Assembly (NCBI GenBank): GCA_031548545.1
Contig: JAVBQY010000009.1
Coordinates: 1-58,865 of the forward strand
DNA length: 58,865 nt
Source of the DNA: UBA932 sp031548545
GTDB taxonomy: Bacteria > Bacteroidota > Bacteroidia > Bacteroidales > UBA932
Direction of reading: 5' to 3'
This document shows, in pieces, positions 58,317 to 58,865 of the stretch (position 1 is the stretch's first letter; each line of letters begins with the position of its first letter). Position numbers and translations under genes: made by a program. Under the pieces are notes generated by a model, which did not search any database, was not told where the DNA came from, and saw only the letters and a program-made list of their open reading frames with translations.

Positions 58317-58865
58317 ATGAAAAAAATCTGTTTATTGCTTAGTTGTTTATTTGTTGTGTTGCTACTCTTGTCCGGGCCGCTGGTGGGGCCGCTTTCCGCG
58401 CAGCCGGTGACGGTGGGTAAGCTGACCGCTTATGGGGATAATACCTTGAGTTTCGATATCGCCTGGGGGCCGGGCGGTGGGCGGGTGACGCCCTGGTCGG
58501 ATTCCGTGTGGGTGTTGATAGATTATAAGGACCCGGCCAGTGGGGAGTTGAAGCGATTGCCCATTGCCGGAGCGACCGTGACTGCCGGGCAGGCAACCTG
58601 GCCGGGCGCCCGGGCGCGGTTGGTGGCCGGCAATACGGCCGGGTTCTTTGTGGACGGGCAGGCCCGTGCGGTGGACAGGGCTGCGACACTGACCCTGCGG
58701 GTAACGCCGCAGGCAGAGGTGACCATTAGTAAGCCCTGTGTCTATGCACTGGATTATCCGCCCCTGGCTACCTATGGCGTGGCAGGCAGTTTTAATACCG
58801 TAGCGTTGGTGGGTACCGCGCCTTTTTGCGGCATCATAGTCAACAGTGCGGGCGGGACAATGACC
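58317..58865 (+). CDS. Secreted protein, N-terminal part (runs off right edge)
   Basis: ATG at 58317 opens a frame of 183 codons to the window end. A signal peptide (about residues 1-29, Leu-rich, ending PLSAQ) is followed by beta-rich sequence with Trp/Asp-rich turns (WSDSVWVLIDYKDP) and an uncommonly high G content. I recognise no family. A later Cys-containing stretch (PFCGIIVNSAGG) could begin a repeat or adhesin region. It is probably a surface or cell-envelope protein; function unknown. Confidence 0.75.
   Translation, partial: MKKICLLLSCLFVVLLLLSGPLVGPLSAQPVTVGKLTAYGDNTLSFDIAWGPGGGRVTPWSDSVWVLIDYKDPASGELKRLPIAGATVTAGQATWPGARARLVAGNTAGFFVDGQARAVDRAATLTLRVTPQAEVTISKPCVYALDYPPLATYGVAGSFNTVALVGTAPFCGIIVNSAGGTMT

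Overview
The window is a chromosomal segment of a Bacteroidota bacterium, most likely of the order Bacteroidales. Four things point there: a complete type IX secretion core operon in the order porP-porK-porL-porM-porN, a FimA/Mfa1-type fimbrial operon with a FimB/Mfa2-type anchor and DUF3575/DUF3868 partners, a fused SecDF, and the phylum-specific -7 promoter box (TAnnTTTG) in front of many genes. I do not assign a genus. No transposase, integrase, prophage or CRISPR array was found.

Layout. 1-1113 (-) is the N-terminal part of a secreted protein with 100-residue repeats that runs off the left edge. 1313-2398 is a sugar-nucleotide pyrophosphorylase. 2518-8098 (-) is the T9SS operon, preceded by topA and a degenerate formimidoylglutamase-like gene. 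11682-16897 holds a class A PBP, small lipoproteins, a hexokinase and an acetyltransferase. 16946-19740 pairs a His-rich small protein with a TonB-dependent receptor and is probably a metal-uptake unit. 19724-21351 (-) is an overlapping PIN / ImmA-IrrE / XRE trio. 21449-30051 (-) is a housekeeping run: secDF, sdaA, an ABC ATPase, trmN6, a VanZ-like gene and mutS. 30144-34765 has a PD40/SPOR envelope protein, a small regulator with a structured leader, and transketolase.

34903-44441 (-) is a seven-gene fimbrial operon: DUF3575, DUF3868/OmpA, major fimbrillin, anchor, FISUMP-domain tip candidate, second fimbrillin, and a clan CD cysteine protease of the clostripain family. An AraC regulator with clustered cysteines lies just upstream. 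45882-51964 carries thioredoxin, a beta-barrel protein, polyprenyl synthase, recA, a nucleotidyltransferase, dnaG and a tRNA. 52073-56414 holds a thioesterase, an ECF sigma / anti-sigma / DUF4252 / OMP operon with its own ECF-type promoter, and an FAD oxidoreductase. 56419-58316 is accessory: a KilA-N gene, a relic peptide, candidate non-coding RNAs and large inverted repeats. 58317-58865 starts another secreted protein that runs off the right edge.

The strongest lead is the fimbrial operon. The fimbrillins are lipoproteins, and in the related Porphyromonas system an Arg-specific protease must cut them before they can polymerise. Here a lipoprotein of an Arg/Lys-specific protease family is encoded in the same operon, and only the predicted stalk subunit has an Arg at the equivalent position. 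Secondary leads are the XRE/ImmA-IrrE/PIN trio, the inactive-looking ureohydrolase beside the T9SS operon, the leader at 32385-32608, and the non-coding block at 57343-58316.
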